Numbered from the stretch's first letter, positions 46,095 through 60,480 are shown. The stretch is DNA of 64,000 nucleotides from Sclerotinia nivalis (GCA_029531795.1 JAPEIS010000001.1:6820001-6884000), one strand, 5' to 3'. The notes: generated from the letters alone by a model not told the origin. A program made the numbers and translations.

Positions 46095-46860
46095 ATGTTG
46101 CTAGCAGATCAAGAAATCACTACGAATCAAGATCCGCTAATCACTCTTCCTAGTCAGGAAATTGAAGAAACTGATCATGAAGCTGGAGAAAACGAACCAA
46201 AGGCAGGATCGATGTTGATCGCCCCGGAGAACAAACCTTTCCATGGCAGTGAGAAAGTCGAAATAATTAGTCATAAAGACGAAGGAAACAAATCGAAGGA
46301 AGCGTCTATTTTGGTTACCTCGGAGGGGTCGACTATTGATGGCAGTGAGATTTGTCTTGCCTCTGTAAGCTATAGTTCGCCATTTACTGGTTTGAGTGCC
46401 TATGCTGGAGATTTCTTAAAACTTCTCGAACACGGTACGATTAGACTTTTGTCTGGTTTGCAACACAATATTTTAATTTCAACAAACAGTATTAGAGCTT
46501 TCCGAAGAAAGATGTTTGGATACTCAGGTACCGGAGATGAGTGCTTAAAACAAGCGTTGAAGATAAAGCGCGCAACCAGAAAGATTCGAAGCGGAATTCG
46601 ATCAAATAATTAGAGAGGAACAAACCAAGAGGAAAGTCAAGCTAGAGCTACTTTCTAGGAAGGCAAAAAAGACGAAGCCTGGTAATAGGGAACGGGCATC
46701 GGCAGATGGTCAAATTTCAAGGAAACTAGTTGCATACATGAGGAAGGTTTACAGGCGCGTGGCGGAAGAAGGAAAGATGATGCATGGAAGACCTATCCTG
46801 TTTGATCCGCATGGAAATTATATTGATGGGGATGTGCTTGATAGTATTATGGGAGTTTGA
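46095..46860 (+). CDS. orphan protein, third related unit
   Basis: From ATG 46,095, exon 1 runs to 46,527. A possible 52-nt intron (46,528-46,579, GTACCG...CCAG) joins it in frame to 46,580-46,860, giving 237 residues; without splicing it stops at 46,613 after 172. The start could also be an extension of the preceding frame (QHQDEIAQH lies just upstream, in frame). The N-terminal part is acidic (EIEETDHEAGENEPK). The C-terminal exon is basic and helical (KRKVKLELLSRKAKK, then RKLVAYMRKVYRRVAEEG) and ends in a defined LFDPHGNYIDGDVLDSIMGV. Its KPGNRERAS resembles GPTGKERAE and DPTEEERAE of the upstream units. No known family. Confidence 0.4.
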
Positions 46861-47795
46861 ACTCATGATGCTGATGATTGATGGGTATTGAGGAAGACTA
46901 AGGAGTTGATGAAAGCCGGGGATTCTTGAAATTGTAGTTCACCGAATGCGGTGGTAGATATAACAGCTGGATGTTGGCCTGGAGGATTCATTATGAAGTA
47001 ATTGTTGGACAGTCGATGCTGTCAAATATTCATTTTATCGAAAATAGAATACACCTCAAATCAAGTATGAAATGTGATATTGATGAAAAGCGGGCAGTAA
47101 AATCAGTCTATTCCTCATGAAAATGATGTATTCAACAATAAGTTGGTTCTAGGATACTGGGGGAAAAAGGTCCCCTATACTCGCCCCGCCCCTAGATATG
47201 GTTGTTAATAGAGAAAATAGCACCAAAGTATCATTGATAAGAACTCCTCACTTCACAGTAGAGGTATCGATGCAATAAGCGCACAATCCCTCACCCAGAT
47301 CAGCAAGCCACCTGAAGAAGCGAGTTGCCTCACTTGATCTCTCAACAGAACGATGCTATTCCCAGCCTCTGCACTTGAATTATTGTCTCCAGGATCCGCA
47401 CATGGTCATAGATTACAACTTTCAAAGTATTTTTGCATTAGAGTTTTACCTCCTTCTGGAGATGTGGATTAGCCGGCCCGTCATGCCGGTGAACTCAATG
47501 ATTTCTTTTGAGTACAACTAATACATACCATATCAATTTGTAGCCTTGGTTCTTGACTTCAGAACAGACCCTTATGGAAATAACATCCCGGAAAAACATA
47601 CATTCGAAACATATCTTTTGAAACGCCGTTTTCTTGAACCCTTTCACCTCCATACTGTATAATCTTAGGTGATGGTCAACTCAAAACATTACGTCATTAC
47701 AAAAATCTGCAGATCTACCTGCTCCAATAAACAGTGATTTGTTAGTATAGTTGGTCAACTTGATAATCGTGCCAGAATGATATTAAAAGCAATAA
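46861..47795. other. intergenic, nothing recognised
   Basis: About 0.9 kb. A 39-codon frame at 47,353-47,472 (MLFPASALELLSPGS...) could be a lost first exon of the zinc-finger-like segment downstream, but no splice connection is convincing. Confidence 0.3.
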
Positions 47796-47815
47796 ATACA
47801 AACGAAAACTAAAAG

Positions 47816-48170
47816 ATGCTCATTACCATTTTGCCCGTTCGATTGCCGTTATCCAGATCAAGATACTCCACTCGCAGCTCATTACTTTGCTCAGCACCCA
47901 ACCCAACGAAAATACAAGTGCCGTTTCTGCAACCAGAAGATCATAGACCCAGAAAACGAAGAGATTTTCATGCAAGCGGTAACGGCACATCACCGACACC
48001 CTGCGATGAGCAGCGCGCCCCATCTACTTGAAGATCATGCCCCAAAATACGGTAAAACTTTCCAGGGTTCCCCAACACCAACATTCGGCAGTCGAAAATC
48101 TAATGGTCGTGATATAATCCCACTTGTGAATGAATATCATCTGCTGGACCATCATGATGTGGTCGCATGA
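47816..48170 (+). CDS. zinc-finger-like protein, partial or broken (no start found)
   Basis: A frame open from 47,796 to the TGA at 48,168-48,170 encodes CPFDC, RYPDQDTPLAAHYFAQH, then KYKCRFCNQKI and TAHHRH. The first unit fits a C2H2 finger (C-x3-C-x11-H-x4-H). The second has C-x2-C-x19-H-x2-H. No in-frame ATG precedes the first cysteine, so translation must begin in an upstream exon (an AAAAG acceptor lies at 47,811-47,815) or the gene is a remnant. Two tandem Cys/His units with conserved spacing are unlikely by chance. The C-terminal third (GKTFQGSPTPTFGSRKSNGR) is low-information. Confidence 0.45.
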
Positions 48171-51100
48171 CCAAAAAGAACACATTCAAGCGGAAAGAGA
48201 AAAAAGAGAGAAAAAAAACTTACAATATGGTTAATATTACATGGCTAGTTACATTTGACGTCGAACTTCTCGACGACCAACCACATAGGCATGCCACGAG
48301 GAAAGAAAAAAAAAAACAAATCCACGAGCCGCTCCTCCCTCAAATATTCCAGTGCGTGATTCACAGTGATTTTTCCGACTTCGGGTCAATCACCCACGGC
48401 GCTTCCAATGTTGGGCAACTAGAAAAAGTAGAGAAAGATGAAAAGCTGAAGGGGAAAATGGTACCTTAGATGCCGTATGTAAGGTCATTTGAAGATGATC
48501 CTTTCTACTCTCGTCACATTGTGACAGATGACCACACTTGCGGGAAGAGAATACCTGACCACATGATCAACAATTTTCATATATAAGTCCAAGTCCACGG
48601 AAAGACTTCGGGAATTGAAAGTCTATTACACGTGAGCAGTCCCTTCATTCACTCCCACTCGCATTTTCCGTTTGGTTCTTAATCAACGTACACATTTTGT
48701 ACGCTCCTTCTCCTCCTCCCCCGCCTCGCTTGCCACTATATGCCCTCCCAATTCCACAATCCCTCTCCTACCTTAACCACGGCCCGAATCCGAGTCATAA
48801 GCGCAAATCCGTCTTCCCTCTCCCACCCATGCGCCACCGGCATAGCCTCGAGTATTCCATAGCGTAATCACTGTGGTGAACTTCCACCCACAAGTTTCGC
48901 GGCTCGTCCAAATAGCCCACCAATCTCCAACAAAACATCCGATCACCACCAAGTCACTGCCACTTCCAGCATGATCACAAGCCTCTCAAGCATAAACCAG
49001 TGCCCGTGAAGTTGGAACAGCGGAATGCTGTGCTCGGTGGCCTTGAAATTAGTGTGTTGTTTTATGGGTTCTATGGGGGTTATGATGTTTTATTTCTGAA
49101 GATTTTTTTACGGTCTTGGCGCACTCGAAGAGCTGGAATTGGGAAGCTGGGGGTATTTTGGAGTGTTGAAGATAAGCGAGGGGCGGTTACGGGATGGGCT
49201 TTTTCATTATGTTACGGGATGGAAGTAGAAATAGCATGTCCGTCCGGTGGACGAGTGGGAATTAGGTGTTTTGACGTGACATGTGAGAAAGGTCTATGTG
49301 GCGTACTTTCCTTTCGCATAGCGACTTATTTTGCACATTCCTCCGCGCTTGCTCTCGATCCAAGGTCGCTACGGGCTTTGCTTGCTTTCGAAGGGCCGTT
49401 TTGAAAGGATTTGTTGTAAATTTGTGAAATTACCACCGTGCCACTTCCCAAAGTGGATTGTCCTCCGCTAAATACAAAATGGCATAGGACTTAAAACTGT
49501 GCGAGCCTTGTTTAAGTCCTAAAAGGGAGCTTCTTCTCTTGATAAAGTGGAGATGAGGAAATGGTGACGGATAGGTCAAGCGGGCCTCGGTAATCGGTCA
49601 GATTGTGGGGATGTCAATGCCAGGCAATAAATGTTGGAATTTTGGAAACCTTGGAGGGGTATTGGCATAGAATTGTGTCAATCTTGGCTCCACTTGAAGT
49701 ATGTTGGTACACATTGTGTTGGGTTGGAGATGATGCATTTTGTTCATGATAAGCAGGAATTTATCTAGGACCGTGACTATTTGCGGATAAATAGATTATA
49801 CAGGATAAAGACCATAGCAAAGTTAATTGATATGGATGGGATTGTGATGGAGGGGCTGGGAACGGGGTGGAGGGGGGTAGGGGAGAATGTCCGTGGTACT
49901 ATAAACTGACGGGATTATTTGGCATACGGTGAGCGTGATTGTGATTGAATGGCATACCTTAAAGCCAATCATTTAACTATTTTCATTGTCGAAAACTCCG
50001 AGCAGATTAGAGTTAGATTAGTAAACAGTTCTTGCGAGGACGTGAACTAACAGCCCCCTCAAATTAGATATTTAGAGTTGAGCAAATTAAGAGATGCGAT
50101 GCTGTAATAGCTTGATGGGCGGATGGGGAAATCGAAACTAGAGATGAAGAGTCCATATCTTGCCACCTCCAATGTCTAGAACACGTTTTTGCTAGCAAAT
50201 TGGCGATGATAAGAAAAAAGTTGAAAGAGAGCCTATCTATGCATGATTCCGAAGGATATAGCTAGAAGTGATGTAACATAGCTAATTGGAATACTAAGAT
50301 CTACGAATAGAGTTTGGGAAATGTGATAGATGACATCCACAAGTACCGATACCAAGAACTCATATAGATAGTTGTGATATCGAGGACTCGTCACTCCTGT
50401 TGATCTTGACGAGGAAGAAAACTTTTTCCCTAGCTTAACCCGATACTTTGGTGTCTCCAAGTTGGCAAGTCTTGGAACTTTGCCTAGTTAACTCTAAGAA
50501 GTAGTAGTGCCTCTTAGGTCCGGGGTCCCCATTAATTTTATATGAAAGCGTATCTTTGACAAAATGGGGAATAACCATCATTCTCACCTCCTACCTGAAA
50601 TGGATAGTGAGTGGATCGGAAAGAAATTGTACACAAACAAGAAAATATCATCTATTGATTTTCACATGTCTGGTTTAACATCCCAAATATCTGATCTGGA
50701 TGAATGCAGCGCCGCAGCATGCATCGATGCTAAGACCTAGTCACTCCACTAGCAAAAAGCTTATCGCATCGCCCTGAAAAGATATGGAGAATTAATTTGC
50801 GGTTTTCGGACAAAATGGACGCCTACTCGCGATAGCATCATCTTTCTCAGCTCGGAGCTGAAAGCGGTACCTTGCCATTCATTCGATTTGCACGACCACA
50901 AACGGGACGCATAATTTGCTGGTCCGCTTGGTAGCTTCTCGTCAGCGTTAATGCTATCTGTCTACAACCAATATCTGCCGCAGAACACATATCAATTCCC
51001 AAACTAGACACGGAGAAATTAGCACAACGGAATATTCCTATCCTAAACCAACTCGTTTCATTTAGCCTCACGATGTCCACGACTCAACGGACGTAATCAC

Positions 51101-54100
51101 CATGGCCTTTTCCCCATGAAATTCAATAGACGTGCCCCACGATAGAAAAGGCCGAAATGGATATTCTGTACGGAGTACCTCGGGATAGACCGATATTTGA
51201 CGAAAAAGTACGAGGATAAAAGGACCGGGAGATATCGGAATCCACTTTGTTAATGTCAGAGTATGGAGTATTTGAGGATCAAGATCCACAATAAAGCCGT
51301 CCATCAAATATGCGCTGGTGGGATGATTTTATGATATCACGTGTCTTTGGATGAAAATGAATTGGATGCCCTGCACGCACGTGTTTGAAGAAGACAGGGA
51401 GCTCGTAAATTCGGTATGAGGCACGGCAGATGTGAAGTTATGGAGTCTCGGAAATGGTGGAAATGTGCGTGAACCTTAACACCTAGACGATGATAATTTT
51501 AGATGAGGCTGGAGGCTATTGATCCAATAGATTGACTATTTCAAGTTATTGATTGTATTCTGTAGTGCAATCGATAGACATATTTGAGCACATTGATCTT
51601 CCACTCTTTGTACCTGGTTTTCCTCATGTCATTATCTCGAAAGAATATACACTAAATCCTGATTTCCCATTCCAATAATGTGATATGAATCTGTCTTGAA
51701 GATCAGCATATCTAACCGTCGGAAATTCTCCTCCGTACGATACTACATGGTAATTTCTCAATCCCATTTCCCTTTCCCCTCTCAGCAGGCACTCTACTCG
51801 TATCCTATCCTTCTCATCTTCATAAGTTACAGTACAACCCCTAAATAGGGGGGCCGTGCCTCACTATTAAAAATCGCATTACCATTTAGAATCATCCGAC
51901 AATGCGGGTTTTCGTTTTCCCTCCACAAATTAGTCCCTGGGGTATGACCGGCCCCGCATTCATCAGCTTTTGCCTTCCCCTTCCTGCTAGGATCGATCCT
52001 TCGAAGCGCCATTCGAGACTATTATCGTGCAATTTGCCATCTATCATTCACCGAAATCGAATAATCCTCAAATTTGATACGATAATCATTTACTGGGATC
52101 AAAGTCCCCTAGAAAAGCAGATCCAGTAAGGTTACTCCGTAGATGCTAAATGTATTTATATTATCCTGGAGGCTCAATTAGATGACCAACGGCCGTTCTT
52201 TTATCCATCCCCCCTTTTACACTCCCGGATAGTATCAATATGCGCTCCGTATCCGAAGAGCCGAATGAAACCCTCGAAATTAAGGTCTCTGAAATTTAAT
52301 CGTAAGATTCGTATGAGAGGTAGGTATGTTCCAACCCTTGGTCTCGGACAAGCAATTACAGTTCCCCGTTGCATTGATCTCCAGTGCATTTGATGCAATA
52401 CCAAGCGCTCAAATCTATTGGAAACATAATCGAGACTTGACATCTATTATTATTCGTAGAAGGATTGTTTCATGTAATCTACCGTATCTCTCAGGGTCAT
52501 ATTTGATGATGAGTTGTCATCTTCCCATGAAAAGAAGAAAGATAAGTAAAGTCACTGGACGGGAACAAGACCAAAGAAGGCGTTTACAGACCCCACAACA
52601 AGGATCCTCATTACCCCAGCTCTCAAACCTCAGCTCTATCATCCGTTCAACCCCCACGAAAACCAATCTTGTGTTTTCGTGAAGGCGTCACTGAACTACT
52701 GAAAACCCCTGCGGTAAGCATCAGCTGTAACGCATCAGCTGTAACACTGTCAGAGAACCCTCTGTATCGCATCAAGGATGATAGGTTCATGGCGCGCTGA
52801 TTATATATGCTTACGTGTACAAAAATGGACTGCGCCTTATTTTGTTATACCATATCGTATATTCTCACATACCCGAAAGTAGATGTCGTGTTGATAACGT
52901 TTTGGCTGGCTCCGACTCGCCGATTTTATGAATACTGGCACTGTACATGTAACACAGAGGTAACGATATTCATAATCTGGAGTTGCTGGGGTACATACGG
53001 ATGTGAATACGAGTCAGGCACCGAATGACCTAGCTGCCAGCTGGGCTGATGAGATTTTCGTTGGTTTTTTGTTCCCGCGTTGGTCATGTTATTAGCAAAA
53101 CACGGGAAAGATGAAGCTATTCTCAAAACCTCATAGGCATCACAAGAAAGAGATAAGAGAGCAAACTTAGAGATAACACCATACCAAACTCAACAACAAC
53201 CCGTACTCCAACCTCGAAAAAAGCATCACCTACACAAACTGTGCCCCAGACTTATTTATCCTTCCAGCTTCCGTAACGTCGGCAAAACTGAAAGTCCACC
53301 AATCGAATTTGGACATTGGCAACAGATTAGCCGAGCCTGTGAATTCTTTTTCCAGAAGCTTTTTGGAAGGCCTAGTATCCCGAAGCGAACTTGGCAACGA
53401 GGATGAAGGATCGTCACCCGCAGAAAGACCAAAATAGAAATAAAATGAACATCATCAATTATCTAGGGTAGAACTACGGCGAAGTTTCGTACTCGGATGA
53501 AAAGAACAGAACTAGACTTGTGCAATCAATCTTTTGAACACATATCGAAAGCCTCATCGTCATTGTCAGCATCAGTATCAGCATCATTACTATCTACCAG
53601 CCCTCATGCAATCTCTCTTCAAGCAGAAAGACACTGCAAGAATTCCTCACTCACGAAAAGGCCGAAATCTACCTGGGTTACTCCTTCGCTCAAAATCTCG
53701 GCGTTTGGAGATGGAGACCCCACCAATCCTTACTCCACACGATGTTAAATCCGCTCGTGCCGGTCATATCCGCCCAAGCTCCTGGTATCCACCCATGTTG
53801 AAGTTTAAATATCTACAGATCTGCTGCGCAAAAGCATGATATTTGAAGAGAAAAAGTGAAGCTATTCCCAGCATTAGCAAGAGGAATGTTTCTTCCACTC
53901 ATTCAATCATCCATCCATTGATTTCCATGATCCCATTTCCCCAAACCCCCCAAATCCAAACTCCTAAATTCGCAGAGAGGAAAAGACCACAAATAAAGTG
54001 GATCTATTTCCCCGAGATCATGCCTTTCACAAGCGTGGGGTCCTAGTTCCTACGTAGCAGGACACAGTCACGACATTTCATATGTGTCTCGGGGCGTTTA

Positions 54101-57100
54101 GAGTAGATTCTGGAGAAAGTCCACTTTTGCTCCCCACTATTCCTGACGTTTCTGTTGCAATGCAAATTTAAATTTTGGTTGGGGATTTACTTGCTGCTGG
54201 TTATTGGCCGAAAGGGGTCCGAAGAAGGGCCTGTTGTGTCGTGAAAGATTTTGGAAGGGGAAGGAGAAATGGTTTTATGGGAATGATGAATCATGATGAG
54301 GAAATGTATGGGGACGGTATGTCCGATTGGGAGGGGAAGGCTTCAAGGGCATCATGTTTGCGAACTTGTGCAGGTACAACAGATAGGACGTTATTTTTTA
54401 TTTATCTTCTCAGACGTTGGTACAGTAGTGGCTGATGGACTTTAATATTTTGACCCCCTCCTCCCCTGATACAATTTCTCCTATGAGTTTTGTCGTCATG
54501 AACACTTACAGGAGAAGTCTGAGACCTCGCATCTTATTTGATAAACACGGGGTAATACCGAGCCCTCTCTTATGAATCATTTCCTCGTTACGAGTCAGTT
54601 CGCGCACGGTAGTTTGAAACACGAATTCCTCTTGCACGGCTTTACCGCGAAACTGGAGATGAACGAACAGTCCTGTCATGATGAATCGGGGCTCGCTCGC
54701 TTTCTGCCTTTTCTGAAGTCTCTTCAAAGAGATTTCATATGCCAATAATCCTAATAAGAAGACCCAGAGGACGGCGAACTAAACCAAGCCTTGTCAGTAA
54801 TGAAAACTAGACGAGACTAGGGCAGACGAAGAAAAAAAAAACCTGGTGTGGATCGCCACCGGCGTGTATTGCTTAACTCATCATGCTCATATTGTTTATC
54901 AGATAGTGGGGAATTCCTCTAACATACTCACTAGCTTCCGGAGAAATTTCGTGGGTTTCGCTTGGATGCTGGAGGAGTGAGTGGAAGAGTGGATACAGGA
55001 CCACATGAATCGTGGCTGGTGCTTTTACGCTCTGAAGACGAATGATGACATGACAATGTTATATGTTATGCACGTGTTCAGGGGACTTCGTTGATGTTCA
55101 ACAACACAACACAGACACAACACAACATCAACAGCCTCACCACATTGTATGGCCCCTGTGTCACAAGAAGGAAATACGCCAGCCATGTTGTATTGACGGA
55201 GATGAATCTGTGGAGGCTCACACTAACGCAAATAAGACGGTCTTGCGGGTCCCTCGAAATGCGAAACACATTCGGCCATCTCTGATTTGTCTTGGAACAA
55301 TTTCCAAAGACCTATTACCCCATCACGAATCTCCATCATGGTGGCTTGTCTTGTAACTGCTGGACCCGTTCATCTGGGGGCCGGAAAAACATCCAAATTT
55401 TTTTTTGTTTTTTTCTTCTGCGCGACTATGCATGCGGCCAGCGGTTACAGATACGAAGATTGGGAAATTAAAGATTTTAGTGTATAGGGGATTCGGCGGA
55501 AGAGAATGAATGAATATTAAAGACGGGAGAGGTAGAAGTGAGGCAGGAGAGGAGAGGAGAGGAACGAAAATGAAATTGGAGAATTATAAAGTGTACGTAC
55601 GTACATACATACCCCAGGTTTCCATGCAAAGAATAAGGGATCATGATCTTCAAACCGCAGCATCCGCCTCACATCTCCTCTGTCGATCCTGAAGCAGTAA
55701 GAAAGCACGAAGCATGAAATACGAAAGGGAATAAAATCATAAAAATCCTCCAGGATCGTCAGTCAGTCGGTCATCCATGGACCCCCGAAATCCCACCCCC
55801 AATTGGTATGGAAAAGGGAATGTGTCGCTCAGGTAAAAGCGGATGTGCAAAATAGGGGAGTGTAGTCTGGTGTAGACAACCTTGTCAATAAATAATAATG
55901 CTATCGATTATAAGAAATAAATAAAAATCTTAAAAGACTACTAAGTTATATTCCAAGAAATCCAAGCAAATGAATAGAAAATAAGGCTGAGGAGATCCTT
56001 CTACTTTGTGAGTACTCAAGCAAGATGCTAGTATGCTAGTATATATGTATTTACACCAACAAACCTCACATCCTCTTTATTTCCAAGGAAAATTATCAAT
56101 ACATAATCATAGTATAGAAATAACGCACAAGTATCATCTCATCCAACCCGTTCCATTTGTGCACATTTCAACAAGTCGACTCGCAAGAACGACATGAAAG
56201 CGACAAAATAAAACCCCACAAAAGGATTCCCTGACTCGTCATGGCAAGTATATTCGGAGTATTCTCGTGTTTCTGCCGCTCCAGCCCCTGTGCTATTCTC
56301 CAGATTTCTAGAGTAGGGGTGTTTGGAAAACTGGTCGGAAGGTCGTAGGGCGTGCTTGGTTGTTGTTCCGCAGAGAATGGGAGGAGGAAAATTTCTTGTC
56401 GAGGTTGAGAAGAATAATATATAGGATAAATAGAATATATATATTTTTCTAATTTTTTGGGGAAAAATAATTTATAATTTATAGATCTTACATCTATATT
56501 TCCATCGAAAAAAAATCATAAATAAAGTCAAGGCAAGCGCATCGAGGCGAATTTACTTGGATACTTGGATCAATCTCGTCTCTTGTCTCTTGTCAGGCCA
56601 TGTCTGTCTTTTCTCTTGTCTGACTGTATTCCCATCCAAGGAAAATGAGAGAATTCCACATTCCACGCTGAAGCCTGTTGATCTTGGGTAGGTATTAATC
56701 ATGCTGGCTGCATTTTTCCTTTCAGCTGGGACATAGGGCGCATGCGTGATGTGGGTAGTTGGCTTGGTTTTTGTAGGTATGTTTGGGTGGGATTCTAGGG
56801 AAGACTGTATCGGTTGGATTAGGTATCTATCTATTTAGTACCTAGTACCTAGGACCTACCTCTAAAGGAGGAGGAACTATTGAGTAATAATCGCATTTCA
56901 GGTTGATGAAAGGTAGGTATGAATGAGGCATAGTGTAGTGTCTGAGATATCAAATCTGGGGTTTCTTTTCAGCAGCACAGCCATGGAATTTTAACTACAG
57001 AAGTACACATATACATATACATATACGACCAACAACATTCCCCACGTTTTGCGCCATCTCCGACCTTCGTAACAGCGTTCTACCAGACAATGCTCCCCGT

Positions 57101-58555
57101 ATTATACTCTCATTGCCCTTTGCCCTGCCCGCGTGTGCGCCTGTGCCACGATACATACCAGCAAGGGCAACGGAGGTCAGACGAAAACTCCCGATCATGC
57201 TTTCGAATACTATTTGTTACGAGATATTACTGCACAAGTTCGATTATTATTAAACTCCTCGTCTCATCTCATTTCTTTCATTGACTCCTATTGTAATCAT
57301 GCTGTAGCATCCAATATCCCCTATGATTCAGCTGACAAATGAAAGCCAGCGTATGTGAAATTTTGAAGGGGAGGAACTAAGTGGAACATCGGATATGCAT
57401 GGCTAAGTTAAACATATGATGATATATATATTTTCATTTCCAGGCAACAAGTTCAAAGGCCGGCAAGCCAGATTCATGTATACTATCTAAGAAGAAGAAA
57501 AGGTTCCGTCCACATGCATTAATGATGCTTCGGTAGTGTATTGATCACCCATTGATTTACATAACAAACAATGTGTACCTGCGGAGAATCTATCCATCAG
57601 AGTCTTCTAGTTCTCGGAAGATGGTGTTCTAGCTTTGCGTGTTGCATCCGTTGATCATCAATCACATCAGTTCAGACCAGCATGAAAAAGAGATTTTCCA
57701 AGCAGAGAACCAAGTACCGGTGGAGAAGAGGAAATGGAGAATTAAAAAGTCGATCGATGACATCTCGAATTCTCAGACCATGATTCGGATGTTGATCATA
57801 CCATTTTTTTTATTTTCCATTCCCTTTCATGCATCAAATCTACCTACTTTACCTTACTTGACTGATGCTGCGAATATGGGGCCGAGTAGTGTACACAAGA
57901 GGAAGACGACATAATCTTGTTCATCCCACATGAAAGTTGCAGGGAGTGTAGAAACACACAGCCTTCTTTTTGTGTCTCGAAAAAGGAATTTATTACTCAA
58001 ATTATATTAGTTTGTGAAATATGTCTTTGAAGATTTCTGACCGAGATTGAGTTAATAATGGATAAGGGATACCCGAATGCGCACACCATATTTCATCAGA
58101 AAAGCGAACGTGGAGGGAGTTGTGGCTTGAGTGAGAGAAGGGGAAGGAAAGAAAGAAGTTGGAAAAGATTAACTAGAAAATAATCATCCGCCTCATTCCC
58201 ATCTATCATCTTTCCTTTTTCTTGTTAGACTTCCATTAATGAATCCTTAATTCGACGTATTATGGATGTATTTATGTTAGGTTGGATCAAGGACAGACCA
58301 GATTATTCACATCTTCACCCAGTTTCTTCCTACGGAGATCCATTTCGTCAGAAGGAATGGCAGATATGGTTGCACGTACATTGTATAAAGAGAAGTATTA
58401 CAAGATATATCATCCAAGTGATGGTTGTATTGTGATGTAATACAGGACATTCCAAGAAAAGGTACATAACCTACAGTTACATGCAGTACAGCATCGTCGC
58501 AGGGCGCATAACACTTTTATTAGAATTAGAATCATCAGAGTTTAGTATGCGGAGA

Positions 58556-58582
58556 GAAGGGAAGGGAAGGGAAGGGAAGGGA
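58556..58582. repeat. (GAAGG)5 microsatellite
   Basis: Five pentamers of GAAGG in the creA upstream region. Confidence 0.85.
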
Positions 58583-59634
58583 AATGACATGAGATTTAAG
58601 AAAAGGAGACGGATGTGGAAAAGAATAGAAGGGGATAAATCGGAAAAGAGGTAAGAATGACTAATGATGATATGAAGATGGTACGATTGATATAATATTA
58701 TGCTATCCTCTTCCTGCTTGTTCATAAGGTTTACTCACAAGGTAGGTATTCAAGTGTTCATAGGTATTCAAATGTTATGTTCATATCAATCGATCGATCC
58801 AACCCATTTAATTCGTAATGTTCATTGCATTTTTGACTTTAATAATCTCGGTGCTTCTTTTCCTTTCTTTCCAATGGATTTGGTTAGAGGGGGGGAAGAA
58901 AACATTTACCTGGTTAGACTTTGTGGGGAGTTACTTCTTTCAGTGTTTGTCTGGGGTATAGATAACTGGCCTCATTTGTCCTTTGCTCGTTGGAATCATT
59001 CGTTGCAATCATTCGTTGCATTGATCCCCAGATATTTGTATACGATAGGTACGGCTATACCTTGATACAATGAAGCCTTATTTGTAGTGAAGGAAGGGAG
59101 TGAGAGTCTCAAGGTTGGATTGGTGAAATGATGATTCGGTGAGTTGAGTTGATAATAGACTATGACTTTTAACAAATAGGTAGACATACGGATATGTAGT
59201 TGGAGATATCTTCAATCTCCAGATTTTATCCAAGTTGGTCTAGGGTAATTGTCTATCTCCAGCTATCTGTGAATATCTTTCGATCTAGAAGATAGAAATG
59301 AAGAATGAAAAATGAAAAAAGAAAATTGAAAAATGAAAACGAGCTAAGATAATAAAATTTCAAATCTGAATAATGCTTACCTATTTGTGCACATTCCCTT
59401 ACCTAAAAAAGGTAAGAGCCGGTGAAATTAAAAAAAAAAAATCCCACACTTTTTTTTCCCTGGACTGGGGACTGACACAAACAACCCACGCCCCCATCCC
59501 CTTCCCAACTACTAACTTTTTCCACCCACCCACACTTTCCTTTGCCCTGATACACCGACACTAGTTTAGTCTTTTTCTTATTTGACCCATTTTGAAAAAA
59601 TAAATTCAAATCAGTTTTACGGTAATGCATTTGG

Positions 59635-59723
59635 CACTTGCACTTGCACTTGCACTTGCACTTACTTGCACTTAACACTTAGGCTTAGCTTAACCTAACA
59701 CTTACGCTTAGCTTAACTTAACA
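59635..59723. repeat. (CACTTG)n followed by a short duplicated GCTTAGCTTAAC unit
   Basis: Four to five CACTTG hexamers (59,635-59,663) run into two imperfect copies of CACTTAxGCTTAGCTTAACxTAA (about 59,675-59,723), roughly 0.8 kb upstream of the creA ATG. Confidence 0.75.
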
Positions 59724-60480
59724 CTTACACACTTTACTTACCTTGAAAGAGAACTTGGCTGATTTTCACATCTTTTTCATTTTCGTATAAGTTGAAAGCA
59801 ACCCCCTCTCTTCGGCACATCTTCTTCTCCGTCTTCTACCCCGTCATTTTGATTTTTCGAACAAAAAAAGAAATCATACCAAGATCCAGTCTCAGTTCCA
59901 GTTCCAGTTCCAGTCCCAGTCTCAGTCTCAGTCCAAGTCTTCAAGTCAGTCCAAGCATTTTAAATGCACACGCACTTGAAGCAATAACTCTACCAAAATC
60001 AACAATAACACTATCCGACACTATACAACACAGCGCAACACAACACAACACAATCATTCAACAAATCACTCAACCATTAACCTTGATTGAATACAACCAA
60101 CCAAAAATCGAGAACCTACCTTAGTCAAAATACATCCCGCAAGCATTCGTTAACTTATTTCACAAAAAAAGTCTCAAAACTTTATTCACTCCCGCTCTCC
60201 TCCGCTTCGGCCTTACTACAAGTGAACATAACCCACTTTATTAAGGCTCACCCACCATTACCACTTGTATATATCACTGACGAATTCCCCCAAATTCCAA
60301 CCACTTCAAAAAAAAAAAGTTTTCGGGGATTTTAATTCGAAATTGACTTCTGTCTTCTTTTCTTCTTTTCCTCTTTTACTCTCAATACTAAATCGACTAT
60401 TCCAAACGCATATCAAGTCTTCCTTTTTAGGTTATTAGACTTCATTGAGGGAATAGGGAAAATAAAAGTCAACAACATAA

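Noticed and set aside
49000..49404. 134-codon frame in the gene-free region
   Set aside because: It lies in a G-rich stretch where stops are rare, has no recognisable domain and no splice partners.
59792..60124. 110-codon Ser-rich frame just upstream of creA
   Set aside because: Its serine run comes from the CAGTTC/CAGTCT microsatellite; the rest has no protein character and it lies in the likely creA 5' UTR.
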